From NCBI GenBank assembly GCA_009869945.1, contig WIXG01000631.1:1-30777 (forward strand): a DNA stretch of 30,777 nucleotides, written 5' to 3'. Below the pieces are notes generated by a model. It was not told where the DNA came from, did no database searches, and saw nothing but the letters and a program-made list of their open reading frames with translations. The position numbers were made by a program, and so were the translations under genes. Source of the DNA: Mesaphorura yosii (lineage: Eukaryota > Arthropoda > Collembola > Poduromorpha > Tullbergiidae). Below are positions 1 to 8,647 of the stretch, piece by piece. Numbering within the stretch: position 1 is the stretch's first letter; every line of letters starts with the position of its first letter.

Positions 1-413
1 AATGGCCGAGCTGGAATTCGCAGTGTTGCCCGTGAAGGCGAGCACACTCTGTTCGTCAGGGATCGGAAGCCCGGCGACAAGTCCCGGGAAGGCGCCAAAC
101 GCGATGGAGAAAATGTTGTTCGTGGCGAATCGCTGTCCCTGCTTGGCCAGTGTCCAGTTCATCCAAGAAGGGAATGCGGTCGTACGCTCGACGGAGCCGG
201 CCAGCGGGCGCCCCGAGACGTAGTCGGCCACGGGCAGCGAGCAGGTCGGCAGGCCGTTGTTGGGTGCAGGCTGGCTGCAAGATAAAAATTCCATTGAACC
301 TGATTAAGACTAAGCCAAGCAACCTGAACTTACAGTGAGCGTGAATTGCAAAGCTGTGCGCTGGTGCCTTGGGCCACGGCCAACAGCAGAAGTGAGCCAA
401 GTAAGGGTCTCAT
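1..413 (-). CDS. Secreted mpaB/DUF2236-like protein, 5' end (partial)
   Basis: This is the first part of a two-exon gene that continues beyond the left edge of the window. Exon 1 runs from the ATG at 413 down to 334 and encodes a clear signal peptide (MRPLLGSLLLLAVAQGTSA, then QLCN). A GTAAGT donor at 333 and a TTGCAG acceptor ending at 275 remove a 59-nt intron. The phase fits exactly (two bases plus one), and exon 2 stays open from 274 to position 1. The mature part contains FPSWMNWTLAKQGQRF, then NNIFSIAFGAFPGLVAGLPIP and VLAFTGNT. This spacing resembles the start of the mpaB/rubber-oxygenase catalytic domain (DUF2236), where a W-x(n)-GQxF segment precedes a hydrophobic stretch and a 'L-x-TG' motif. 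The catalytic His motifs would lie outside the window, so the family call is from memory and moderate. The coding status and the signal peptide are much firmer than the name. Confidence 0.6.
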
Positions 414-544
414 TTTGATGTGCGAGAGCATTCCCTTCGACTGATGCAGGTTCAAGTTCAGAGTCAAGGCCTAAAGCAATGTAGACGACGATTTCCAACT
501 TTCAGCGTGCTGGTCCAGCTCGCTTTTCACGAAGGACAGCGAGC

Positions 545-551
545 TTAAATA
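545..551 (-). promoter_or_regulatory. Possible TATA box of the gene at 1-413
   Basis: The minus strand reads GGCTATTTAAGC here, 132-138 bases before the ATG at 413. The position suits a start site near 520, but I see no convincing initiator there. Confidence 0.3.
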
Positions 552-1471
552 GCCTTCACCTTCGGCCTACGTGAGACCTGTGCGAGGGCAAGTGTTTGCG
601 CGTGGCGTGGCCACACAGCCGTCGGAATGTCAAGTCAAGGTTGTCTTAGCGTTGCGAACATGCAAACATGTGCTTGCATTGTAAATTACGAAATTTTCGC
701 GTGCCAGCTGCCCTTTTAGAATACAATGTTGCAGAAATTGAAGCTCAGACACATTTCAGACTGAGCACTTACATTGCACTTGCAAAATTCGTCTGCGTCT
801 GCTAAATTATGTAGAATACAAAACATATTGGGACGTGAAGAATGAAAGTTACTTCGTGATCGAGCATTAATGAGTTACGGTTGATTAATTTTTCATGAGG
901 CTCATCAGTAATCGCAGCGACCAAGGGTCGAGTGCAAAAATTGATGAAAGGCTGAAGATAGGTTCAGACTTCATGCAAACGCTGGGCATTGAGCCAGTGC
1001 GTTGACTTGTGGAGAAATCATTGAACTTCGGCTGGACATGGAATCTGTACTTGACGAATCAATTCAATTTATTTCACACAAAAGCCAATACACAGGCGGT
1101 AGCCTTTTTGTAACCGAGCTTTTGTAGTCTTGGGGAATGTGCTGATTAACGTGTTTCCCTCCCCCATTCCTTCGTAGAATCGAATTTCCAAATGTCCCGA
1201 GACAAAATTGTGATGGAAGAGTTTCGTGTAGCAAAAGATTCACACGAGTACGAGTTGAAGAAGAATGAGCCTTGTTCTGCTGAATTTATTCTAGAGTACT
1301 GTCGAATTTTGTTATACTGTCTGCAGCAGTGAGAGTTGTCAACGATGATGAATTATTAGTGCTACTGTTTTCAAGCCCCTTGAGAATGAAATGTTTTTGA
1401 GCACGCAAATGGCTGCCATTTTAATTCAAATTTAGACTATTGCAAGCAGCATTGCGAATTACAATTCACTC
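552..1471. other. Intergenic, no firm gene
   Basis: This is AT-rich DNA between the divergent mpaB-like gene and the ionotropic receptor. The only open stretch that reads a little like protein is a 46-codon ORF at 1192-1332 on the plus strand (starts MSRDKIVMEEFRVAKD, ends CLQQ). It has no recognisable domain and may be chance. I see no RNA gene or clear repeat. Confidence 0.4.
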
Positions 1472-3529
1472 ATGCGCATGATGCGAAGTCCTTATAATTT
1501 CTGTTCTGGTTTTTCCTACATTCTGATCTCCACCCTACATTTCATTCTGCATTTCCTGTCGTCCAGCTTACGTCTTTCTGCAGCATCAGCATCCGAAAAA
1601 TCCGAATCCGGCCTACTACCCAGCGCTGCTGTTAAACTTCTTAGCCATACCTTCAAAGGCTGTGTGGTCACACTGGATGGATACAGCCCGGATGACTCTC
1701 TGCTTCAAAGTCAACGACTCCACGACTACGTCCTCTTGCTGAACGAGTTGGGAACACCAGTCATTTTGTCTTTCTCTTGGTCTGAAATGCTGAGAAGGTA
1801 CAAAGAAAGCGTTGGGCAGTCGAACATCGATCAGCTCCCTCTTGGCAGTCACTTTAAGCGTACTTCATGTCGGGTCGCACTCGTCCTCATGGTACAGATA
1901 ACTCCACCACAAGACTACTCCGGACTTTTCCTAACCTCACCGTTCTCCACTTTCCGAATTAATGATGTTAGAAATGAGCCCCATGATTTCACGATTTTAT
2001 TACAACGCTGGAGCTGGATTATTCGCGATCTGTCAACACAGGGAAAGGTGAGAGCAATGTTGCATTGGGCTTCAGCACGGGCGTACCGCGGCGTGACGCT
2101 CGAAGTGTCCGGCAATAATGCAACAGAAGTGAGTTTGTTCTTGGCATCCTCCGAAGGCACATCGACGCCGGCAAGTATTTCAATCCCACACACGCACCCA
2201 AACACCTTGATCAGCAGGCACGAGTTGCTAGAATTTAGTCGTACGGCATATCTTACCTCTACAAAAACCTTTGTGCGCATTGAAATGATGGACTTCCTTC
2301 TTCTCACTTTCTTTCAATTGCGCTTCGGCAGGCAGAACCCCTGCAACAGTCGCTCGTACTTTTCCGATGTGCGGCGTGCGAGTGGAGTTGATTCGCTTTC
2401 AGTGTATCATTGCCTCCTCCTGCAATTGGAACTCAATTTCAATATAACTTACGTAATTTTCAACCCACATAGAATTCATTACGTGGACCTGGTTCATTTG
2501 TCGAAAATTAGCTTGGACACGAAGCGAGTGCAAGATTTTGGAATGCGTATCATCAGTGTGCTGGCGGTTGAGGTTAACCCATACAGGTTCATCATTGTCC
2601 TGGACAGGAAATACATTGCAACTGCAAACTTTAACTCGCTACTAACGGCAATGGACGGCGCGACTTGGATCCTGACATCCTTCTCAATCGCGGCACTTGT
2701 CAGTTGTTACTGGGTCTTACATCGGGCACTCAAGCCCGGGTGGAATGAAATGATCACCTGTGTACTCACCATTTTTGGGACGCTGCTCGGTCAAGGATTC
2801 ACAGGACGACTTGTGAAGTCTGCATTCGTCCTTGTGCTCGGACTCTGGCTTCTCAGCACCGTCGTCATCTCGAACGGATACTCGGGCATTATGGCGGCCC
2901 TTATGACCCGACAAGTTGTCCCGCCGGTCCCGGACACGCTCGAAGCACTTGCAGACAGTGAGTTTAAAATACTGTCCATATCCATTTCTAGATATTCAGC
3001 TACTCACAGTATCGGTCAATTGGGTTCAGTCACATTTGTACACAGGTCAATCAGTACATTTATCGAGTCTGGGATGTACGGGCTATGGCGGCAGATTGAG
3101 GTGTCGGTAAGCGAAATGATTTTCGCCGATGATAGGAAAGAGGACGGCACGGGATCCGAAAGCCTTATCGCGGGTAAATCCATGCACCCATTAGGCGCTA
3201 CACTGTTCAGACTTTCACTAAACTCGGATCCACCGAAAGTGCTGACAACAGAAGTGCTCCGAATTCCACTCACCGTGTATGCCGTGAGTGTAGGGATTTG
3301 CATCTTCGCTCTGCTCACAGAGTTTATCATTCGCAAGCCAGACAATATCCGAGAACGGATAGTTTTGAAATTTTGTACTCTTGTGAAGGCACTTGAAAGG
3401 TGGAGTCTACGGCTGAAAAGCTTTGTATCAATCATGTACTTGAGCTGCAGGATACGAATCCTTCGAAAACATTACGTAGATTCGCGTAGGCTCATTTCAA
3501 AATGGGATGTGAGGAAATTGCTTAAATGA
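1472..3529 (+). CDS. Divergent ionotropic receptor (IR)
   Basis: An intronless 685-aa membrane receptor of the ionotropic glutamate-receptor-related chemosensory family. The N-terminus has a hydrophobic leader (about residues 10-35). An extracellular region follows to about residue 395. M1 is near 396-415 (TWILTSFSIAALVSCYWVL), and a short re-entrant segment follows near 428-445. M2 is near 450-478 and ends in NGYSGIMAALMTRQVVPP, the equivalent of the SYTANLAAFLT segment of iGluRs. The second half of the ligand-binding lobe follows, and M3 is near 596-620. Such receptors work as ligand-gated cation channels in sensory neuron dendrites, usually with a co-receptor (IR8a, IR25a or IR76b). The canonical glutamate-binding residues are not evident, as expected for a divergent tuning IR. 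An in-frame ATG lies two codons downstream and another codon next to it, so the exact start is uncertain. AATAAA begins at 3533, four bases after the stop. Confidence 0.85.
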   Translation: MRMMRSPYNFCSGFSYILISTLHFILHFLSSSLRLSAASASEKSESGLLPSAAVKLLSHTFKGCVVTLDGYSPDDSLLQSQRLHDYVLLLNELGTPVILSFSWSEMLRRYKESVGQSNIDQLPLGSHFKRTSCRVALVLMVQITPPQDYSGLFLTSPFSTFRINDVRNEPHDFTILLQRWSWIIRDLSTQGKVRAMLHWASARAYRGVTLEVSGNNATEVSLFLASSEGTSTPASISIPHTHPNTLISRHELLEFSRTAYLTSTKTFVRIEMMDFLLLTFFQLRFGRQNPCNSRSYFSDVRRASGVDSLSVYHCLLLQLELNFNITYVIFNPHRIHYVDLVHLSKISLDTKRVQDFGMRIISVLAVEVNPYRFIIVLDRKYIATANFNSLLTAMDGATWILTSFSIAALVSCYWVLHRALKPGWNEMITCVLTIFGTLLGQGFTGRLVKSAFVLVLGLWLLSTVVISNGYSGIMAALMTRQVVPPVPDTLEALADSEFKILSISISRYSATHSIGQLGSVTFVHRSISTFIESGMYGLWRQIEVSVSEMIFADDRKEDGTGSESLIAGKSMHPLGATLFRLSLNSDPPKVLTTEVLRIPLTVYAVSVGICIFALLTEFIIRKPDNIRERIVLKFCTLVKALERWSLRLKSFVSIMYLSCRIRILRKHYVDSRRLISKWDVRKLLK

Positions 3530-3532
3530 GAA

Positions 3533-3538
3533 AATAAA
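3533..3538 (+). promoter_or_regulatory. Polyadenylation signal of the IR gene
   Basis: AATAAA lies four bases after the IR stop codon, so the 3' UTR must be very short. Confidence 0.7.
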
Positions 3539-3559
3539 TATTAAGCACGCCAGCACCAC

Positions 3560-3976
3560 ATTTTCTGTTCGTGAACTCAAATTGCGTCGGATTCTAATTT
3601 TCTCAGGCTTACGCCGCTTCCGAGGTTTTTCACCACTAGACGGACTTAATAAATCTGATTTGTATTCAGCCTCCTCTGCGTATCTACGAGCTGCAGTGTA
3701 GTCAACTGAAGTTAAGAGTAATTTGGTCAATAATCGTCGCGATGGTACATTAAGTGTCATTATAAAAGAATTAAGGACTTACTGCTTTGTTTCAAAACAA
3801 GAATTGAGTAGAAAGGCCAACTTCGTCCTGGGTCGGCTCGCCTCTGCACTAATCTTATTAGATTTGGATCACTCTTTGGCCATAACACTTAAATGGCCAA
3901 AATTATTTTCCGTTATCCAGTTTGATAGAACTGCAGCAACTGACTGCTCCAAGAACTCTACAACTGAGTATTCCAT
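3560..3976 (-). pseudogene. Decayed two-exon copy of the family also at 14639
   Basis: The exon 1 remnant starts at the ATG at 3976 (MEYSVVEFLEQSVAAVLSNWI). It parallels the exon at 14639 (MYSVVEFIEEDSVHLVPTVWI). After ...ENN the similarity moves to another frame (WPFKCYGQ, matching KWPAFMGQ) and then to a third (SDPNLIRLVQRR...SWPFYSILVLKQS, matching TWKNYEVRLLKTT). There are therefore at least two indels, plus stops in the original frame. A GTAAGT donor at 3782 and a TTCAG acceptor ending at 3706 bound a 77-nt intron of phase 1, the same phase as at 14822. Exon 2, from 3705, reads DYTAARRYAEEAEYKSDLLS and then a basic KPRKRRKPEK stretch. I recognise this layout (VVxF...VP..W...KWP...W..Y.V, then YxxAR...AExxSDL, then a basic tract) as a large arthropod family often annotated as uncharacterised or DUF4806-containing. 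No function is known to me. The 3' limit is not resolved. Confidence 0.6.
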
Positions 3977-4089
3977 CTTTCCAGTCGCACTAATTTAAAA
4001 ACTGCACTTGAACTGCTTGAGCGCATGGACTGAGCTACACTGCGGATTATGCAGTTCTAGAGGAGGCAGGAAGATGCATGCCGATTAGA

Positions 4090-4335
4090 AATGGCAGTGC
4101 TCGAAGTATTACGCGTACATTACATGAATTTCACGTAATTATTCTGTTGAAGTTTTGTACCATTCCCTTTCGTAAATTTTATGTAATATTTCCGGCAAAT
4201 AACGGAGTAAATTTTAATGCGCACACGAACACGTAAATTTTATGCAACTATGTCCGGACCGAGGTGCACGGAATTTATGTACTAGGAATTTACGTAACGT
4301 TTACGTACATTTCTCACATGAAGTCGGCATAGAAT
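4090..4335. repeat. Degenerate ACGTAAATT-rich repeat-like DNA
   Basis: Variants of (T)ACGTAAATTTTATG recur on both strands: CGTAAATTTTATGTAAT near 4170, ACGTAAATTTTATGCAAC near 4230, GAATTTATGTACTAGGAATTTACGTAACGTTTACGTAC near 4270-4308. Spacing is irregular. It could be the remains of a MITE or of a decayed tandem array. I cannot define unit ends. Confidence 0.4.
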
Positions 4336-4698
4336 TTGCGTTGCACAAACTTTACTTTCAGCGGTAATTTTTGCGTAGAATTTATTATGCTGGTTTACTG
4401 GGATGATCTTCAAACAGACTCCGCAGCGGACCACCTTACATTGTATCCTCCTGGCTTTGACGAAGAACTCCGAGGTCGCCACCAGCAGGAGAAGAAGCCA
4501 GGCCCCAGCATACGCCCCGCAAAGGAATTCCCGAATCTAAAACTGAAGTGCGTGCAAGTGCAACAAGAGAACTACGGATTTGACCCAGCGTTTATTCATC
4601 TGATGGGGGACCTGATCGAGCTTGCTCCCAACATTGGCTCGTCTTGGATCGTTGCCTCATCTTGGGAAAATTACCACCTTGCTGTTCGCCTTCACTAA
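4336..4698 (+). CDS. Unidentified coding 3' end or small ORF
   Basis: An open frame of 120 codons ends at 4698, and an AATAAA follows about ten bases later (near 4708), as at true gene ends elsewhere in this window. The last two thirds are GC-richer than the flanks and read like protein (PPGFDEELRGRHQQEKK, then KLKCVQVQQENYGFDPAFIH and LMGDLIELAPNIGSSW). The first 20-30 codons lie in AT-rich DNA that contains splice-acceptor-like TTTCAG (ending 4360) and TGCGTAG, so the true exon may begin inside the frame. I do not recognise a family and see no upstream exon. It may be the terminal exon of a gene whose 5' part is lost, or a retrocopy fragment. Confidence 0.3.
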   Translation: MRCTNFTFSGNFCVEFIMLVYWDDLQTDSAADHLTLYPPGFDEELRGRHQQEKKPGPSIRPAKEFPNLKLKCVQVQQENYGFDPAFIHLMGDLIELAPNIGSSWIVASSWENYHLAVRLH

Positions 4699-4891
4699 AA
4701 CTTGGAAAATAAAATGCGTGTGTTTTGTGTTTGGTGTGTCTTGTGAACTGGACTTTATGTTCATTGGCATTGGTATGTCTTTCCTTTGTTCCTTTGCTGT
4801 GCATCTGCGTCTTGCATCCCTCTTGCGTCTGTCTCACCTCTGAAAGGGTGAATTTCAAAGTCAGCGCGGTTTTCGGTTGACGATCGATAAA

Positions 4892-6278
4892 ATGCCAACG
4901 TCAAATGCAGTGCAACAGCGCCGACTCAACAACAAATTTGATTTCCTATGTGGAAAGATGGACTTGACGGACACCAAAGCTGAGTCGACTCCTTCGGCTG
5001 GAGGAGGTGAAGCAGGCGCTCGGTCGACGCGGAATGGCATGGTAAGGCTAAAATCCCCATTCCGGATCTGGACTTGAGCACATGACCCTCGACGCAAGAA
5101 GACAAAACTTGTATGTGCTTTCTGCTTTACGAGATTTCTGAGTACACTTGAACCAACTGAAAAGTTTAGAGCTGAACCCCGTCGACCGTTTCAGGATTCC
5201 CGCCGGAGTCAATACTGGAGGCTACGCTGCACAACTGAAAGCTGCGACTGAACTTGCCCACAGAAGCGACAGACAGCAGCCGCTTCGTCTGCTGGAATTT
5301 GCCACGCGAGTCAGCTTTAGAGAATTCCTGGGCCCGGCAGCAGAACAGCAGCTGTACAGTTTCTTGCTGGCGCAGGCGACTGCGCTGCATACGAAGAGAG
5401 GCTTCCGTCACGCCAAACTGCCCACAAAGCTTGAAGTCGTGAAAGAGAAGGACAAACACTTCGCCTGTCGTCACTGCTCAGCGGCCTTCACGATTTTCAG
5501 AAATCTGCTTACGCACCACGATAAAAAGCACCCCGACGAGGCAGCACCCGCGCGAAAGGACTTCCCTACCTTTAAGACAACAAAGGAAAGGTCAAAGCTT
5601 TCGGCCCTGGAGGGAGGAGAATCGCGAACGTGTGCGCACTGCGTCGAGTTCTTCGAAAGCATTCGAGACTGCGACTTCAAAAGACATTTGGCGCTCCACA
5701 CGAAGTCCTTCAAGTGCACGGTGGAGGGCTGCGTGGGGGAGTTCAGCTCTGCAATCTCTCTGAAGTTCCACCGCATCCGCTTCCAACCCGAACTGGAGGG
5801 GCATTCGCGCATCAGCTGCCCGCACTGCCCCTTCGTCACCAACCGCCCCCAGACGATGAAGGCGCACGTCAGAGCCAAGCAAGAGACGCACCTTACGGCC
5901 GCCTACAACGTGCTCGGCTGCGCCTTCCGCACGCCCAACGCGAGTCGTTTGAAGCAGCACGTGGAGAGAGTGCACGTGGGCTAGAGAAAGTTCCTTTGCA
6001 TGGAGTGTGGCAAGGGTTTCTACCTCCGCCCCAAGCTCACCACCCACATGTGGAGCCACACCGGCGAGCGCCCCTTCGCCTGCCGCTTCTGCGGGAAGCG
6101 ATTCACCGAACGCACCAAACTACAAAGACACGAGCCCACCCACTGCTCGGAGCGCCCCTTCATCTGCGAACTCTGTGGGGCCGCTTTCCGACAACCTTAC
6201 CGGCCACCGACACTCCTGGCACAAGAACGGACTCTTCCGGGTCGGAGTGCCCCCGACGAGGAGGAGCAAATACGATGA
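4892..6278 (+). pseudogene. C2H2 zinc-finger gene with in-frame TAG, probably decaying
   Basis: Exon 1 probably runs from the ATG at 4892 (alternatively 4877, same frame) to 5041, before a GTAAGG donor. Exon 2 is open from 5142; the best phase-matching acceptor ends at 5171. Exon 2 encodes a non-finger N-terminal part, then C2H2 units: FACRHCSAAF...HHDKKH, TCAHCVEFF...HLALH, FKCTVEGC...H, SCPHCPF...H and NVLGCAF...HVERVH. After HVG comes a TAG at 5982-5984. The same frame then continues without a gap as RKFLCMECGKGF...HMWSH, TGERPFACRFCGKRF...H and FICELCGAAFR, so the TAG sits exactly where a linker codon is expected. The finger before the stop lacks its first Cys (Tyr instead). The last finger changes frame: the residues expected next (DNLTGHRHSWHK) lie in another frame. 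The family binds DNA in the nucleus. Two or three independent lesions argue for a pseudogene rather than stop readthrough. Confidence 0.65.
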
Positions 6279-6314
6279 CTGAACGCGGCGCAAAATGAAC
6301 TTGAAGTTGACTAC

Positions 6315-6342
6315 TTTATTCATTAGTTGTTGATAAAATAAA
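6315..6342. promoter_or_regulatory. Opposed poly(A) signals of convergent genes
   Basis: TTTATT at 6315-6320 is AATAAA for the minus-strand gene ending at 6397. AATAAA at 6337-6342 is the signal for the plus-strand zinc-finger gene. The two 3' UTRs must overlap. Confidence 0.6.
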
Positions 6343-6396
6343 TCGTTCTGGAACGGAAGTAGTTAGACATGCAATGAGTACATAATTTATGAGTAA

Positions 6397-7499
6397 TTAG
6401 ACAATTTGATTGATTTGATCTCCATCTGCGCCCGGGTTGAGATCCTCCATCTGGACCACAGCTTGGGCCTGGTCCGCTGCTCCGTTCCTGATCTGGGCCA
6501 TGAATCTGCACACTGTGACCAGAGCGCAGATGTGCACTAAGACGATTCCCACCTCCAGCATGGCCACCATCTCCCAGCCCCTGCTAGTAAGCAAGTACAG
6601 GGCCGTCCAGGGGAGGAGTCCAACTACTTGAAACGCCGTCAGGATACAAATGCAGGTGAGTCCGACCCTCGTCCGGGAGACACTGCGGCGATCAGCTCCG
6701 GTCAGAAGCCAGATGCCGAGCACGATGTAGGCGGTGCAGAAGAGGAAACCCAGCATCATGTAAACTGTGACCGCCTCCGCCGAGCGAGTCGTCGGTGCCC
6801 ACAGGAGTGCGTGTACCAGCCCAAAGGCTACTGGGATCGACGTAATCTACAGCACAACGACAAAGCAAGGCGCTAATATGGCGATTAGCCAGCCATGAAG
6901 GCAGTGGTTCAATGCGTATATGAAATCGACTCGACTCTCGCTTACGATGAAGGTGCTGCCGAAGAAGACGACGCCAGTCTGCAGAGAGCAACAGCTGCCA
7001 CCGTCATCGCCAGCCGCCTCCGCCATTGGCTCTGCCTTGATCTCCTTCATGAACGTATGCACGACCGAAAGCAGAACCACGTTCAACGCCACAGCCGCGG
7101 CCTCGCCGAAGAAATTTCCCTGTTCGCCCGTCGGGAAAGTGATAACAGCGAATACAACTCGCAGGGCCAGGAGCATCCAGCCCCCGAAGTAGAATGTGGC
7201 CACCAGGCGGGGATCACGCTTGTCGGCGCCGCACAGGAGCACGAGCCCCAATACAATCAAGATGAACCAAGAAATGTGAAACAAGGCTAGGACACCATTC
7301 ATCACCACCGACGTCGCCGCGACGAACATCAAGGTCAGCGCGGGTTGCACCTTGAATTGGAGGCTACTAATTAATTGGGTGACACTTACCGCTATGCTAC
7401 TCGAGAAAATGGGCTTACAATGTACATGGTGGCGATGAAAATTGTGCCTGTCTGATAGGTGCAGCTGCAGCAGCAAAAGCACGTCTTTCGGTGGTCCAT
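6397..7499 (-). CDS. Membrane protein with two fused four-helix modules
   Basis: Three exons join in phase 0: 7499-7419, 7350-6946 and 6846-6397 (introns of 68 and 99 nt; donors GTAAGC, acceptors CAAG and TGTAG). They give 311 aa. The start MDHRKTCFCCCSCTYQTG is a Cys-rich cytosolic end followed by TM1. Module 1 continues with LVLLCGADKRDPRL and two further helices, ending near HTFMKEIKAEP. Without a stop, a second Cys-rich start (GGSCCSLQTGVVFFGSTFI) begins module 2, with IWLLTGADRRS and matching helices. In both modules the intron falls at the same place, in the middle of TM1 after YI or FI. The module resembles small insect four-TM proteins of the DUF4728 type, for which I know no function. 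The tail is hydrophilic (DQAQAVVQMEDLNPGADGD). If module 2 were a separate gene it would have to start inside module 1's open frame (at MAEAAGDDGG). Confidence 0.7.
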
Positions 7500-8647
7500 T
7501 TCGAAGATCGACTGTTAGCGTCACGAACTCCCGGGATTAGCGTGACCCAAAAACCTGAAAAATCACGGTCTAAGTAGATTCCAGCCAGAGCTGTTTTCGC
7601 AATATACAAACTGAAACCGCACATCTTGATGCATCCTCTCGTCCGCGTCAATTATTGATTTTACGCGGCGCACTGTTGGAAAGAGAAGGTGAACTGTGCG
7701 GCGTGCATTTTAGCATAGTCCGAACCTGACAACTTTGACCGGTGATTGTGAGCCACCAGCTTCATGAAGGAATTACTAAAGAAGTGGTGACGAAATTGTG
7801 TCCGTGCCTATTTATTACGACCGAGAAGAATGGACAGAGGAGGGACGCATGGATTCGATTTCGGGGCCATCAGGCCTCATCCTGTCGTTGGAATGACAGC
7901 CTCATCCTTAGCAGCACCTACAACATTCATACTGAGCTGGAGTTGTGGAGTTCATTGATTCTGCACGTTACATGACTAATCTGGGGCTAAAGGCAAGAAA
8001 ATAAAAGAAAGTTTTTTATTAGGTTTACTCACTCATCGACAACACTGCAACACCGCACCGGCGACATTCATTATGCTGTACCCAGACCAGACGTACACCA
8101 GAGATGATAGATGAGAGTGCGCCTGAGCCTGGAAGCAAAATAAACGAAGACGTGTCGTGCCCACGATGCTAATAATATGGTCGTACTTTGAGAGCTCAGC
8201 TACCTAGCAGATAGAGTGTCGCGTCGCCTCTCAATCCGTTTCTTATTAAGAAATGTCAGAGAGAATGACTGATTCACACATTCCAACCTGAAGATTTGTT
8301 TCCCACTCATGGTCGTCCTTGCAGGAATGGTCATTTACGATCCTCTAACGTATATTTCGTATTATGAAACGTTTGTGCTCTAGAATCTTATCAACTGCTT
8401 GTTATTACTAAAGTCAGCATAAAGGAATTTTGAAATTCATCGTCGCCCAAACTTGGTTTGAAGACAATTATGCCAGATGCCGAATAAATTACTCTTTCAT
8501 CTATCAATTCGCGAAATTAAATAAGCATCCCAATTTTTTAATCAATTACACTCATTTTGCAATTTTTCACGTAAAATTACTTTCAGAAAGTTTCCAGCAA
8601 CGAGTTGTAAACCAGAATTTGAGCTTTCCCCTTCGCTTCGAACTTCT
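7500..8647. other. Intergenic, no gene recognised
   Basis: It separates two minus-strand genes. A 77-codon plus-strand frame (7742-7975) has no domain-like sequence. AATAAA occurs on the plus strand near 7999 and 8140 without an assignable ORF. ATTAAA on the minus strand at 8542-8537 is a plausible poly(A) signal for the monooxygenase gene. Confidence 0.4.

Noticed and set aside
5592..6059. Minus-strand 155-codon ORF over the zinc-finger gene
   Set aside because: Shadow frame of the plus-strand finger exon; rich in A/L/E/R with no recognisable motif.
5630..6298. Plus-strand 222-codon ORF spanning the TAG of the zinc-finger gene
   Set aside because: It lies in another frame of the fingers (P/R/H-rich) and lacks Cys-x2-Cys pairs. 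It does not explain the fingers on either side of the TAG.
7742..7975. 77-codon plus-strand ORF as a gene
   Set aside because: No domain-like pattern, poor start context and no clear splice partners.
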